In this document: piece after piece, positions 1-7,352 of the stretch
Position numbering within the stretch: position 1 is the first letter of the stretch
Layout of the letters: the number at the start of each line of letters is the position of its first letter
Assembly (NCBI GenBank): GCA_949283125.1
Contig: CASDRK010000009.1
Span: 1 to 39,956 of the forward strand
Source: an uncultured Clostridia bacterium
Lineage (GTDB): Bacteria > Bacillota > Clostridia > Christensenellales > Borkfalkiaceae
Direction: 5' to 3'
Length of the DNA stretch: 39,956 nt
Translations under genes and position numbers: made by a program
The notes under the pieces: model-generated
What the model saw: only the letters and a program-made list of their open reading frames with translations
Database searches by the model: none
What the model was told of the DNA's origin: nothing

Positions 1-203
1 GAAATGACACTGCTATGTCTGTCGACCGCGCGCCCCATTTGTCATTTCGACCAACGCGGAGAAATCTCGGAGCGACAGCGACGGACAAAGGGGGCGCGAA
101 CTATATTTGCGGGAGAGAGCGTAGGCTATTCCCGTCGACCGGGGCATACAGTGAGATTTCTCGGCTGCGCTCGAAATGACAATGCTTTATTCGTCGACCG
201 CGC
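1..203. repeat. Short interspersed inverted-repeat element
   Basis: Two arms face each other: 41-68 (begins gtcatttcga, ends gaaatctc) and 153-180 (begins gagatttctc, ends cgaaatgac). They are near-perfect reverse complements around an 84-base centre. Bases 1-30 are repeated almost exactly at 173-202 (gaaatgac...gtcgaccgcgc), so the window starts at the edge of a preceding unit and the array has a period of about 172 bases. No plausible protein is encoded. GTCATTTCGA...GAAATCTC arms are typical of intergenic repeats scattered through many Clostridia and other bacterial genomes; that comparison is from general knowledge. Confidence 0.75.
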
Positions 204-279
204 TTCAAAAGAACGCAGTTTGCCATTGATAAAATTGTTCCGCAGCACTCGCGCAAAACTGTAGTATTTGCGCGAAAGA

Positions 280-348
280 GTCGCGGCAACGGAGCGAAGT
301 TGAAAGGCGCGTTTTACGCGCCTTTCTTTAAGCGCAGTTTGCCGCGAC
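280..348. terminator. Nested hairpin, possible terminator
   Basis: An inner 10 bp stem (302-311 gaaaggcgcg with 317-326 cgcgcctttc, loop tttta) is followed by TTTA. It sits inside an outer stem formed by gtcgcggcaa (280-289) and ttgccgcgac (339-348). The T tract is short, so this may be the terminator of a gene upstream of the window or another palindromic repeat. Confidence 0.4.
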
Positions 349-381
349 GGGGAACGTTGCCCAAAATTTTGGCTCAAACAT

Positions 382-410
382 TTGCATATCGGCGCGAATT
401 GTTGTATAAT
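382..410 (+). promoter_or_regulatory. Sigma-A promoter of the aminotransferase
   Basis: TTGCAT (382-387), a 17 bp spacer and TATAAT (405-410) match a vegetative promoter. Transcription would start near 417, giving a leader of about 50 bases. Confidence 0.7.
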
Positions 411-466
411 TACTTCAAATTAAATTTTTTTGCGGCGGCGTTTTGCCGCTTACGGAGAGCAACGCT

Positions 467-1669
467 ATGATAAAACTTACGAAAAGAGTGAGCGCAATTT
501 CACCCTCCATGACCCTTGCGATGTCCGCAAAGTCGGCCGAAATGAAGGCCGCGGGCGAACAGGTCATCAACTTCGGCGTGGGCGAGCCCGACTTCAACAC
601 CCCCGCGCACATTATTCAGGCGGCCAAGGACGCCATGGACGCGGGTTACACCAAATACGTTGCGGCGGCCGGTCTGCCCGCACTCAAAAAGGCCGTGTGC
701 GAAAAGTTCAGGCGCGACAACGGGCTGGAATACAAGCCCTCGCAGATAATCATCTCCAACGGCGGCAAGCACGCCATACTCAACGCCGTGGCGGCCGTGG
801 TGGAGGAAGGGGACGAAGTTATAATCCCTTCGCCCTACTGGCTCACCTATCCCGAAGTCGTCCGCTTCTTCGGCGGCGTGCCCGTGTATGTGCAGACCGC
901 AAGGGAGAGCGGGTTCAAAATGACCGCCGAACAGCTTGAAGCGGCCGTCACGCCCAAAACGGCCATGCTGATATTCAACAGCCCCTGCAACCCCACCGGC
1001 GCGGTGTATTCCGAGGAGGAGATAAAGGCCATAGCCGCCGTGTGCGTAAAGCACAACATATGCGTGCTTTCGGACGAGATGTACGAAAAGCTCGTCTACG
1101 ACGGCAAGGAGCACTACTCCATAGCGCAGGTCTCGCCCGAGATGAAGGAGCTGACCATTCTCGTCAACGGCGTGTCCAAGTCCTATGCCATGACGGGCTG
1201 GCGACTGGGCTATCTGGCCGCCGCCGAACACGTTGCCAAGGCCATAGCTTCCTTCCAGAGCCACGCGACCTCCAACGTGAACACCATAACGCAGTATGCT
1301 TCGCTGGCCGCGCTCAACGGCGACGAACAGCCCATGCGCGACATGGTGAAGGCCTTTGCCGCACGCCGCAAAAAGATGACGGAGGTGCTGGACGGCTACA
1401 AGGCGATGGGGTTGGATTACGTAAAGCCGGACGGCGCGTTCTACGTGATGCTCGTGGTGGACAAGTTCTACGGCAAGCGCCGCGGCGATAAGAAGATAGA
1501 GGGCAGCATGGACTTTTCCATGGAGCTTCTGGCCGACAAAAAAGTGGCCGCAACCCCCGGAGTATGCTTCGGCGACGACAGCTGCATAAGGCTTTCGTAC
1601 GCGCTCTCCATGGAGGAGATGGTCGAAGGGCTGAACAGAATAAAGCAGTTCTGCGAAGAGCTGGTTTAA
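467..1669 (+). CDS. PLP-dependent class I aminotransferase (aspartate-type)
   Basis: The 400-residue protein is a fold-type I aminotransferase of the aspartate aminotransferase Ib group. It should move an amino group from aspartate or another amino acid to 2-oxoglutarate in the cytoplasm. The N-terminal segment has VINFGVGEPDFNTP; NSPCNPTGAVYS (substrate/PLP region) follows. The Schiff-base lysine is K238 in SKSYAMTGWR, and the carboxylate-binding arginine is R375 in CIRLSYA. An in-frame TTG lies upstream at 443, but ATG at 467 has a GGAG site 7-8 bases before it and gives the family-typical start MIKLTKRV. The gene has its own promoter and a GC hairpin behind it, so it is probably monocistronic. 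Exact substrate preference cannot be read from sequence; annotations in this family also include aromatic and prephenate aminotransferases. Confidence 0.92.
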   Translation: MIKLTKRVSAISPSMTLAMSAKSAEMKAAGEQVINFGVGEPDFNTPAHIIQAAKDAMDAGYTKYVAAAGLPALKKAVCEKFRRDNGLEYKPSQIIISNGGKHAILNAVAAVVEEGDEVIIPSPYWLTYPEVVRFFGGVPVYVQTARESGFKMTAEQLEAAVTPKTAMLIFNSPCNPTGAVYSEEEIKAIAAVCVKHNICVLSDEMYEKLVYDGKEHYSIAQVSPEMKELTILVNGVSKSYAMTGWRLGYLAAAEHVAKAIASFQSHATSNVNTITQYASLAALNGDEQPMRDMVKAFAARRKKMTEVLDGYKAMGLDYVKPDGAFYVMLVVDKFYGKRRGDKKIEGSMDFSMELLADKKVAATPGVCFGDDSCIRLSYALSMEEMVEGLNRIKQFCEELV

Positions 1670-1677
1670 GCTTCTTG

Positions 1678-1700
1678 CGCGCGGGCGTTCCGCCCGCGCG
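1678..1700 (+). terminator. GC hairpin after aminotransferase
   Basis: A perfect 10 bp stem, cgcgcgggcg (1678-1687) with cgcccgcgcg (1691-1700), has a three-base loop and starts eight bases after the stop codon. It has no T tract, so it may be a weak terminator or an mRNA 3' stabiliser. Confidence 0.35.
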
Positions 1701-1819
1701 GCGTGGCTGTCCGCCCCGCGATGAAGTCGCCGCAAGGCAAAAAACGGCGCGCCGTCCGCGCGTCCGCGCCGGCGCCGGGCGTCGCGGGTAAAAAATTTAT
1801 ATAAATTTTGTGAAAGGTC

Positions 1820-1848
1820 TTGAATTTATCCTCGTTTACTGGTAAAAT
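1820..1848 (+). promoter_or_regulatory. Sigma-A promoter of the P-loop gene
   Basis: TTGAAT (1820-1825), 17 bp and TAAAAT (1843-1848) lie in an AT-rich island that contrasts with the GC-rich flank. The predicted start is about 40 bases before the ATG. Confidence 0.65.
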
Positions 1849-1894
1849 AAAATAAACATAGTATAAATCTATGTGCAAGGAGGAATAAATCACC

Positions 1895-2302
1895 ATGATC
1901 AAAATCATCTGCGGCGGTAAAGGCGCGGGCAAGACCAAGCAAATCATTCAGGCGGCAAACGGCAACGTTTCCACGGCCAAGGGCTTAAGCGTGTTCATAA
2001 CCGATACCAAACGCTATATGTACGACATAGTGCGCGACGTAAGATTTATCGACGTCAACGACTACGTAGTGGCCGGCGAGGATGCGTTCTGCGGCTTTAT
2101 AAAGGGCATAGTCGCGGGCAATCACGACACCGAATACGTTTACATAGACGGCATTGCAAGGATAACGGGCAAGGAACTGCCCGAGCTTGCCGGAACTTTT
2201 TACATGCTGGATAAGATCTCGAACGAGAGCGGGCTGGTAATCACGATCACATGCAGTTGCGAAAGGGAAAACCTGCCCGAGTTTATCGCCAAGTATTGCT
2301 GA
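1895..2302 (+). CDS. Small P-loop ATPase of unknown role
   Basis: The 135-residue protein starts directly with a beta strand and Walker A loop (MIKIICGGKGAGKTKQ; lysine at residue 13). A hydrophobic strand ending in an acidic residue, EYVYIDGIAR near residue 86-90, is the likely Walker B. The C-terminus contains VITITCSCERENLPEFI. It is too short for a motor ATPase and resembles a minimal P-loop nucleotide-binding protein. Short Clostridia proteins of this kind are often auto-named twitching motility/PilT, but no PilT-specific boxes are visible here and no pilus genes are nearby. The start follows a strong AAGGAGG site (about 1879-1885). It stands alone between its own promoter and a terminator. 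Role unknown; nucleotide binding is a fair inference. Confidence 0.85.
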   Translation: MIKIICGGKGAGKTKQIIQAANGNVSTAKGLSVFITDTKRYMYDIVRDVRFIDVNDYVVAGEDAFCGFIKGIVAGNHDTEYVYIDGIARITGKELPELAGTFYMLDKISNESGLVITITCSCERENLPEFIAKYC

Positions 2303-2318
2303 AAAAGTTGTGTTTAAC

Positions 2319-2354
2319 GTGCGGCGCGGAAAAATTTCACGCCGCACTTTTTTT
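2319..2354 (+). terminator. Rho-independent terminator
   Basis: An 8 bp stem, gtgcggcg (2319-2326) with cgccgcac (2340-2347), is followed by seven Ts. It ends the P-loop transcript. A 16-base palindrome, ggcggagcgctccgcc (2355-2370), follows directly. Confidence 0.85.
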
Positions 2355-2416
2355 GGCGGAGCGCTCCGCCGCCGCAAATACGCGACAGGAGCGAAAATAA
2401 GTAAAGGTACAGACAT

Positions 2417-3904
2417 ATGCAATTTGTTTCAACACGCGGGGGAAAGCAAAAGGTAAAGGGCGCCGAAGCCATAGTGAAGGGACTGGCCGATAACGGCGGG
2501 CTGTTCGTGCCCGAAAAATTCCCCGCCGTCGCGGCGGAGGAGATGCAGGCCATGCTCTCCATGAGCTATCCCGAGCGCGCGGCCTTCATACTCAAAAAAT
2601 ATCTCGACGAATACGACGAAAAGCAGCTCCTCGCCGCCTGCGAGGAGGCATATTCCCGTTTTGAAGGCCCCGACCCCGCGCCGCTGGTGAAGATAGACGA
2701 CGGGGTGTATATCCTCGAACTTTTCCACGGCCCCACGTGCGCGTTCAAGGACATGGCCCTCACGCTGCTGCCCTATCTGCTCAAAAAGGGCTGCGAGATC
2801 TGCGGCATAAAGCAGAAGGTGCTCATCCTCACGGCCACTTCGGGCGATACCGGCAAGGCCGCGCTCGAAGGCTTTAAGGACGCCGACGGCATAAAGATCA
2901 TGGTGTTCTACCCCAACGACGGCGTATCCAAAATGCAGAAGCTGCAGATGTGCACGCAGGACGGCTCCAACGTGAACGTTGTGGCCGTCAAGGGCAATTT
3001 CGATGACTGCCAGACGGCCGTCAAGGCCATCTTCAACAGCCCCGAATGCGCCGCCGCTCTGCGCGAAAAGGGGTATATATTGTCTTCGGCCAACTCCATA
3101 AACTTCGGCAGACTGGCCCCGCAGATAGTCTACTATTTCTCCGCCTATCTCGACCTCGTCTCCTCCGGACAGACGGAGATGGGAGCGCAGATAGATTTCT
3201 GCGTGCCCACGGGCAACTTCGGCAACATACTCGCCGCGTACTACGCAAAGCGCATGGGTCTGCCAATAAGGCGGCTGCACTGCGCTTCCAACATGAACAA
3301 TATCTTAACCGACTTCCTCGCCAAGGGCGAATACGACGCCCGCCGCGATTTTTACAAAACCACTTCGCCCTCCATGGACATACTCATATCTTCCAATCTG
3401 GAGCGGCTGTTGTTTGAAGTTTCGGGCAGGGACGGCGCGCTCATCGCGAAGCGCATGGAGGAGCTGAAAAAGAACAAGGTGTACTCCGTGACGCCGGAGG
3501 AGCGCGCGCGCATAGCCGAAACGTTCGACGGCGGCTGGGCCAACGAGGACGAGGTGGTGGAGACCGTCTACGACGTGTTCTGCGACACAGGCTACACCAT
3601 GGATACTCACACTGGCTGCGCCATGAAGGTGGCTGTGGACTGGTTTGAAAAGAACAAAAAGGACACCACCGACATGGTGGTCGTGGCCACGGCCAACCCC
3701 TACAAATTCCCGCAGGACGTTCTTTACGCCGTAACCGGCAACGACGTGCGCGATTCGTTCAAGGGCATCAAGCGCCTGCACGCAGCCACGGCCATGAAGG
3801 TGCCCGCCTCGCTTGCCGGGCTCAAGGACATGCCCGTCCGCTTCTCCGCCGTGGTCTCCGCGGACAAGATGTTCGGCGAGGTGCTCGCGTTCGTGTCGGA
3901 GTAA
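2417..3904 (+). CDS. thrC: Threonine synthase
   Basis: ThrC converts O-phosphohomoserine to threonine, the last step of threonine synthesis. The 495-residue protein has the family N-terminus (MQFVSTRG then GGLFVPEKFP), the PLP-binding lysine K111 in CAFKDMALTL, and TATSGDTGKAA, which cradles the PLP phosphate. The length matches the longer bacterial/yeast-type subgroup. ATG 2417 is chosen because it restores the conserved N-terminus; the ribosome site is weak (taaaggt about 8 bases upstream). No near-consensus promoter stands out between the preceding terminator and this gene. No homoserine kinase or dehydrogenase genes are adjacent. A strong terminator follows. Confidence 0.95.
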   Translation: MQFVSTRGGKQKVKGAEAIVKGLADNGGLFVPEKFPAVAAEEMQAMLSMSYPERAAFILKKYLDEYDEKQLLAACEEAYSRFEGPDPAPLVKIDDGVYILELFHGPTCAFKDMALTLLPYLLKKGCEICGIKQKVLILTATSGDTGKAALEGFKDADGIKIMVFYPNDGVSKMQKLQMCTQDGSNVNVVAVKGNFDDCQTAVKAIFNSPECAAALREKGYILSSANSINFGRLAPQIVYYFSAYLDLVSSGQTEMGAQIDFCVPTGNFGNILAAYYAKRMGLPIRRLHCASNMNNILTDFLAKGEYDARRDFYKTTSPSMDILISSNLERLLFEVSGRDGALIAKRMEELKKNKVYSVTPEERARIAETFDGGWANEDEVVETVYDVFCDTGYTMDTHTGCAMKVAVDWFEKNKKDTTDMVVVATANPYKFPQDVLYAVTGNDVRDSFKGIKRLHAATAMKVPASLAGLKDMPVRFSAVVSADKMFGEVLAFVSE

Positions 3905-3925
3905 ATTCAATTTTTCGTCTTCTTT

Positions 3926-3953
3926 CCGCGCCGTTCAAGGCGCGGTTTTTTTT
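3926..3953 (+). terminator. Rho-independent terminator of thrC
   Basis: A 7 bp GC stem, ccgcgcc (3926-3932) with ggcgcgg (3939-3945), and loop gttcaa are followed by eight Ts. Confidence 0.9.
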
Positions 3954-4170
3954 GTCTGCGAAGGTCGCCGTCTCTTTTGCGGCCGGGGCCGCTTTACAGT
4001 TTGCTCTCCGCCGCGGCCGGCGCGGTTTTCCCGCGCGAATGTCGCTCCGTCCGCCGCAAAAGGCGGCGCACCGTCCTTTGCCGAAAGGTCGCCTTGCTGT
4101 CTGCAAAGAGGTGCGCCCCGTTCCCCGCTGCCCAACCTGCGGAGCGCCGGAAAAATGGCGGACGGCAATG
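3954..4170. other. Non-coding GC-rich spacer
   Basis: Several reading frames stay open here only because the DNA is GC-rich. None has a ribosome binding site or recognisable protein. I see no RNA gene or repeat family in it. Confidence 0.6.
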
Positions 4171-4184
4171 TAAGGAATTCCTTA
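4171..4184. promoter_or_regulatory. 14 bp palindrome upstream of eda promoter
   Basis: TAAGGAATTCCTTA is a perfect two-fold palindrome. It lies about 46 bases upstream of the -35 box of the eda promoter, a position suited to a regulator binding site. No regulator is identified. Confidence 0.35.
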
Positions 4185-4229
4185 ATGGTTTATGAATGCA
4201 AAAAAATCCTCCCGTTTTTTAAAATAATA

Positions 4230-4258
4230 TTGCAATATCCGGCGGGCTGTGCTATACT
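4230..4258 (+). promoter_or_regulatory. Sigma-A promoter of eda
   Basis: TTGCAA (4230-4235), 17 bp and TATACT (4253-4258) precede eda in an AT-rich stretch. The predicted leader is about 40 bases. Confidence 0.7.
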
Positions 4259-4303
4259 GTAATAGCCAATAAATTTAAAATTTTTTTCAGGAGGCTGAAA
4301 ATC

Positions 4304-4924
4304 ATGACCAACGAACAGAAGCTTGAACTCATCAAACAGATGAAGATAGTTCCCGTCGTCGTATTCAACAGCGTCGACGAAGTGATCCCCAAGATGGAAG
4401 CTCTGGTAAAGGGCGGCCTGCCCTGCGCCGAAATAACCTTCCGCACGGCGTGCGCGGCCGAGGCCATCTCCCTCGCCTGCAAGGAGTTCCCCGACGCGTT
4501 CATAGGCGCCGGCACCGTCATCAACCGCAACCAGTGCGAGCAGGCCATCGTCGCGGGCGCAAAGTTTATCGTCTCGCCCGGGTTCTCGCCCGAAGTAGCC
4601 GACTGCTGCGCCGAGCACGACATGCTCTATCTGCCCGGCATAGTCACCCCCACCGAGGCTATGGCGGCCATAGCAAAGGGACTCACCGTGCTCAAGTTCT
4701 TCCCCGCTTCCAACTACGGCGGACTCAAGACCATAAAGGCCATCTGCGCGGCTTTCCCCTATCTGCGCATCATGCCCACCGGCGGCATCTCCACGGACAA
4801 CATATTGGAATACCTTGCCTATGACAAGATACTCGCCTGCGGCGGCAGCTGGATGATGAAGGGCACCCCCGCCGAAATACAGAAGGCCACGGCCGAAGCC
4901 GTAGCCCTCGTAAACGGCAAGTAA
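4304..4924 (+). CDS. eda: KDPG/KHG aldolase
   Basis: A bifunctional 2-keto-3-deoxy-6-phosphogluconate / 4-hydroxy-2-oxoglutarate aldolase. It splits KDPG into pyruvate and glyceraldehyde 3-phosphate at the end of uronate or Entner-Doudoroff routes. The 206 residues form a class I aldolase barrel. E43 in CAEITFRT is the general acid/base and R47 follows it. GAGTVIN and VSPGFSPEV line the phosphate site, and the Schiff-base lysine is K131 in LKFFPASNYGG. Start ATG follows CAGGAGG with good spacing. It stands alone; no KDG kinase or uronate genes are in the window, so the physiological substrate is open. Confidence 0.95.
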   Translation: MTNEQKLELIKQMKIVPVVVFNSVDEVIPKMEALVKGGLPCAEITFRTACAAEAISLACKEFPDAFIGAGTVINRNQCEQAIVAGAKFIVSPGFSPEVADCCAEHDMLYLPGIVTPTEAMAAIAKGLTVLKFFPASNYGGLKTIKAICAAFPYLRIMPTGGISTDNILEYLAYDKILACGGSWMMKGTPAEIQKATAEAVALVNGK

Positions 4925-5011
4925 TTTTTTCCGCTCTGCGGGCGCCGCTTCGCGGCGGTCGGGCGTTTATGTTCCGCCGCATTTGCGGGCGGAATGATTT
5001 TAAAATTTCGC

Positions 5012-5043
5012 GGGCGCGGAGCCGGACGGCTCCGCGCCCCTTT
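5012..5043 (+). terminator. Strong GC hairpin after eda
   Basis: A perfect 12 bp stem, gggcgcggagcc (5012-5023) with ggctccgcgccc (5028-5039), has a four-base loop and is followed by CTTT. The U tract is short but the stem is very stable. Confidence 0.55.
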
Positions 5044-5090
5044 GCGCGCCCGATTTCGGGCAATGCGCCCACTTTTTTAAAGGGCGCGTA

Positions 5091-5119
5091 TTGACTTTGC
5101 ACCCGCCTTGTGGTACAAT
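5091..5119 (+). promoter_or_regulatory. Sigma-A promoter of the glucan operon
   Basis: TTGACT (5091-5096), 17 bp and TACAAT (5114-5119) are near consensus. A start near 5126 leaves a leader of about 110 bases before the GH13 gene, and it rules out upstream alternative starts at 5108. Confidence 0.75.
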
Positions 5120-5159
5120 TTTAAGGAGTATAACATATCTTTTATAGCAAGCGGCGGTT

Positions 5160-5216
5160 CGGGCCGCGCGGGCGCGGCTTTGGCCGGAATCGCCCGGGGA
5201 AAGGGCGCGCGGCCCG
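5160..5216 (+). other. Leader stem-loop upstream of GH13 gene
   Basis: cgggccgcgcg (5160-5170) and cgcgcggcccg (5206-5216) form a perfect 11 bp stem in the predicted leader, ending 20 bases before the start codon. It could mask or expose the start region; no known riboswitch class is recognised. Confidence 0.45.
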
Positions 5217-5236
5217 TCCCCCGAAAGTGTTTTTAT

Positions 5237-7273
5237 ATGATCAACCGCAACGCATTATTCAGCGACGAAACTCAGGATTACAAATACCCCTACGCTCCCA
5301 GACCGGGCGACGGCGTGGTCGTCAGGCTGCGCACCCTCAAAAACGACGTCTTGAAGGTCAGCGTATGCATCGGCGGCCGCCGCCGCGAGATGGAAAAGGA
5401 GCGCTCGGAGGACGGCGACGTCTTCGATTACTACAGGTTTGAATTTGTCTGCCCCGACGTGCCTGAGGTCAGCTATTATTTCCAGATCTCCGACAACGAC
5501 GATCTGGTGTTCTACAACCGCACGGGCGCCGTCACCAACAATCAGGAGGAGTACAACTTTTCCTTCATTCCCGGATTCGACGTGCCCGACTGGGCAAAGG
5601 GCAGGGTGTTCTATCAGATATTTGTCGACAGGTTCTGCAACGGCGATCTTTCCAACGACGTCACCGACAACGAATACTACTACACCGGCGGACACGTAAA
5701 GCGCAAGAGCAACTGGTACGACCTCCCCGCCAATCTGGACGTGGGCCGCTTTTTCGGCGGCGATCTTCAGGGCGTGGAGAGCAAGCTGGATTATCTCGCG
5801 TCGCTCGGCGTGGAGGGTATATATTTCAACCCGCTGTTCGTGTCGCCCTCCAATCATAAATACGACACGCAGGATTACGACTACATCGACCCCCACCTCG
5901 CCGTCATAGAGGACGACTGCGAGCACGCCATGCAGCACTGGGAAAAGCACAACGGCTATGCCGCGCGCTACATCACCCGCGTCACCTCGCAGCGCAACCT
6001 CGAAGCGAGCAACGTCTATTTCGCCTCGCTGGTGGAAAAGCTTCATCAAAGGGGCATAAGGGTCATTCTGGACGGCGTGTTCAACCACTGCGGCTCCTTC
6101 AACAAGTGGATGGACAGGGAGGGCATCTATCTCAACAAGCCGGGCTACGCCAAGGGCGCGTATCAGTCCGTCCGCAGCCCCTACCGCAAATATTTTCGCT
6201 TTGCAAAGGGTGCCAATCCTCCCGCATACGAGGGCTGGTGGGGGGTGGAAACCCTGCCCAAGCTCAACTACGAAAACAGCGACGAACTGTGCGAAAGCAT
6301 CTACGCCGTGGGCGAAAAGTGGGTCTCCGCCCCCTACGGCGTCGACGGCTGGCGACTGGACGTCGCGGCCGATCTGGGGCACAGCGAGCATTTCAATCAC
6401 CGCTTCTGGCAGACGTTTGCCGGCAGGGTGAAGGCGGCCAATCCGCAGAGCTTCATCTTTGCCGAACACTACGGCGACCCCTCGCCGTGGCTCAACGGCA
6501 GGGAGTGGGATTCGGTGATGAATTACGACGCCTTCATGGAGCCCGTCACGTGGTTTCTGACGGGCATGGAAAAGCATTCGGAATATTTCGACGCCGGCAA
6601 ATACAACAACGGCAGGGCGTTTTTCGACGACATGTGCAAGAACATGGCCCGTCTGCCCCGCCCCTCGCTGGACAGCGCAATAAATCAGCTGTCCAATCAC
6701 GATCATTCACGCTTTCTCACGCGCACGAACCGCGTCCCCGGCAAACTCAAGGACAAGGGCGGCGCGGCCGCTTCGGAGGGAGTGGACGAGAGGGTGATGA
6801 AGCTGGCCGTGCTCATGCAGATGACCTGGCCGGGCAGCCCCACCCTGTATTACGGCGACGAGGCCGGACAGGTGGGCTGGACGGATCCCGACTGCCGCCG
6901 CACTTATCCGTGGGGCAGGGAGGACGTATCCATGATAGAGGCGCACAAATCGGCCATCGGGCTGCGCTCAAGGCTGCACTGTCTCCGGCTCGGCTCGCTC
7001 AAGGCGCTGGACGCGGGCAACGGCTACGTCTCCTACGGCAGGTTCGATTCGGTGGACTGCGCCGTCGTCGTCGTCAACAACAACGACAAGGACATCACCC
7101 TGTCCGTGCCCGTGTGGGAGCTGGGCGTGGCATGGACGGACAGACTGGGGCTCTACTGCTGCATGGGGTTCGAGGGCAGTTCGCCCGAACATATGCTGAA
7201 CGTAAAGTTCGGCAGGCTCACGGTAACGCTTCCGCCCAAGAGCGGATGCGTGTACGGCAAAAAATGGCGCTGA
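5237..7273 (+). CDS. GH13 alpha-glycosidase, neopullulanase-like
   Basis: The 678-residue enzyme should hydrolyse alpha-1,4 (and possibly alpha-1,6) bonds in maltodextrins, pullulan or cyclodextrins. No signal peptide is seen, so it is probably cytoplasmic. Residues 1 to about 125 form a beta-rich CBM34-type N-domain. The (beta/alpha)8 barrel starts at VFYQIFVDRFCNGD, and ILDGVFNHCG is conserved region I. The catalytic triad is D375 (GWRLDVAAD), E410 (IFAEHYGD) and D489 (LSNHDHSRF). A tyrosine/aspartate-rich insertion follows YDTQDYDYIDPHL. The frame is open from 5108, but that lies in the promoter. ATG 5237 gives the natural N-terminus although its ribosome site is weak (gaaag). It lies 79 bases before glgB and is probably co-transcribed with it. 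Confidence 0.88.
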   Translation: MINRNALFSDETQDYKYPYAPRPGDGVVVRLRTLKNDVLKVSVCIGGRRREMEKERSEDGDVFDYYRFEFVCPDVPEVSYYFQISDNDDLVFYNRTGAVTNNQEEYNFSFIPGFDVPDWAKGRVFYQIFVDRFCNGDLSNDVTDNEYYYTGGHVKRKSNWYDLPANLDVGRFFGGDLQGVESKLDYLASLGVEGIYFNPLFVSPSNHKYDTQDYDYIDPHLAVIEDDCEHAMQHWEKHNGYAARYITRVTSQRNLEASNVYFASLVEKLHQRGIRVILDGVFNHCGSFNKWMDREGIYLNKPGYAKGAYQSVRSPYRKYFRFAKGANPPAYEGWWGVETLPKLNYENSDELCESIYAVGEKWVSAPYGVDGWRLDVAADLGHSEHFNHRFWQTFAGRVKAANPQSFIFAEHYGDPSPWLNGREWDSVMNYDAFMEPVTWFLTGMEKHSEYFDAGKYNNGRAFFDDMCKNMARLPRPSLDSAINQLSNHDHSRFLTRTNRVPGKLKDKGGAAASEGVDERVMKLAVLMQMTWPGSPTLYYGDEAGQVGWTDPDCRRTYPWGREDVSMIEAHKSAIGLRSRLHCLRLGSLKALDAGNGYVSYGRFDSVDCAVVVVNNNDKDITLSVPVWELGVAWTDRLGLYCCMGFEGSSPEHMLNVKFGRLTVTLPPKSGCVYGKKWR

Positions 7274-7352
7274 ACGCGCTTTGAACGGCACATATGTGCC
7301 GGCCAATAAAAAATCAGGCCGCGCGGAGCGCGGCATTTCAAGGGGGATTGCG

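Noticed and set aside
3954-4170. Arg/Ala-rich frames on both strands after thrC
   Set aside because: Low-complexity translations with no start signals, past a strong terminator.
5108-5236. N-terminal extension of the GH13 protein
   Set aside because: The extended start lies inside the promoter and the added residues are not like the CBM34 domain.
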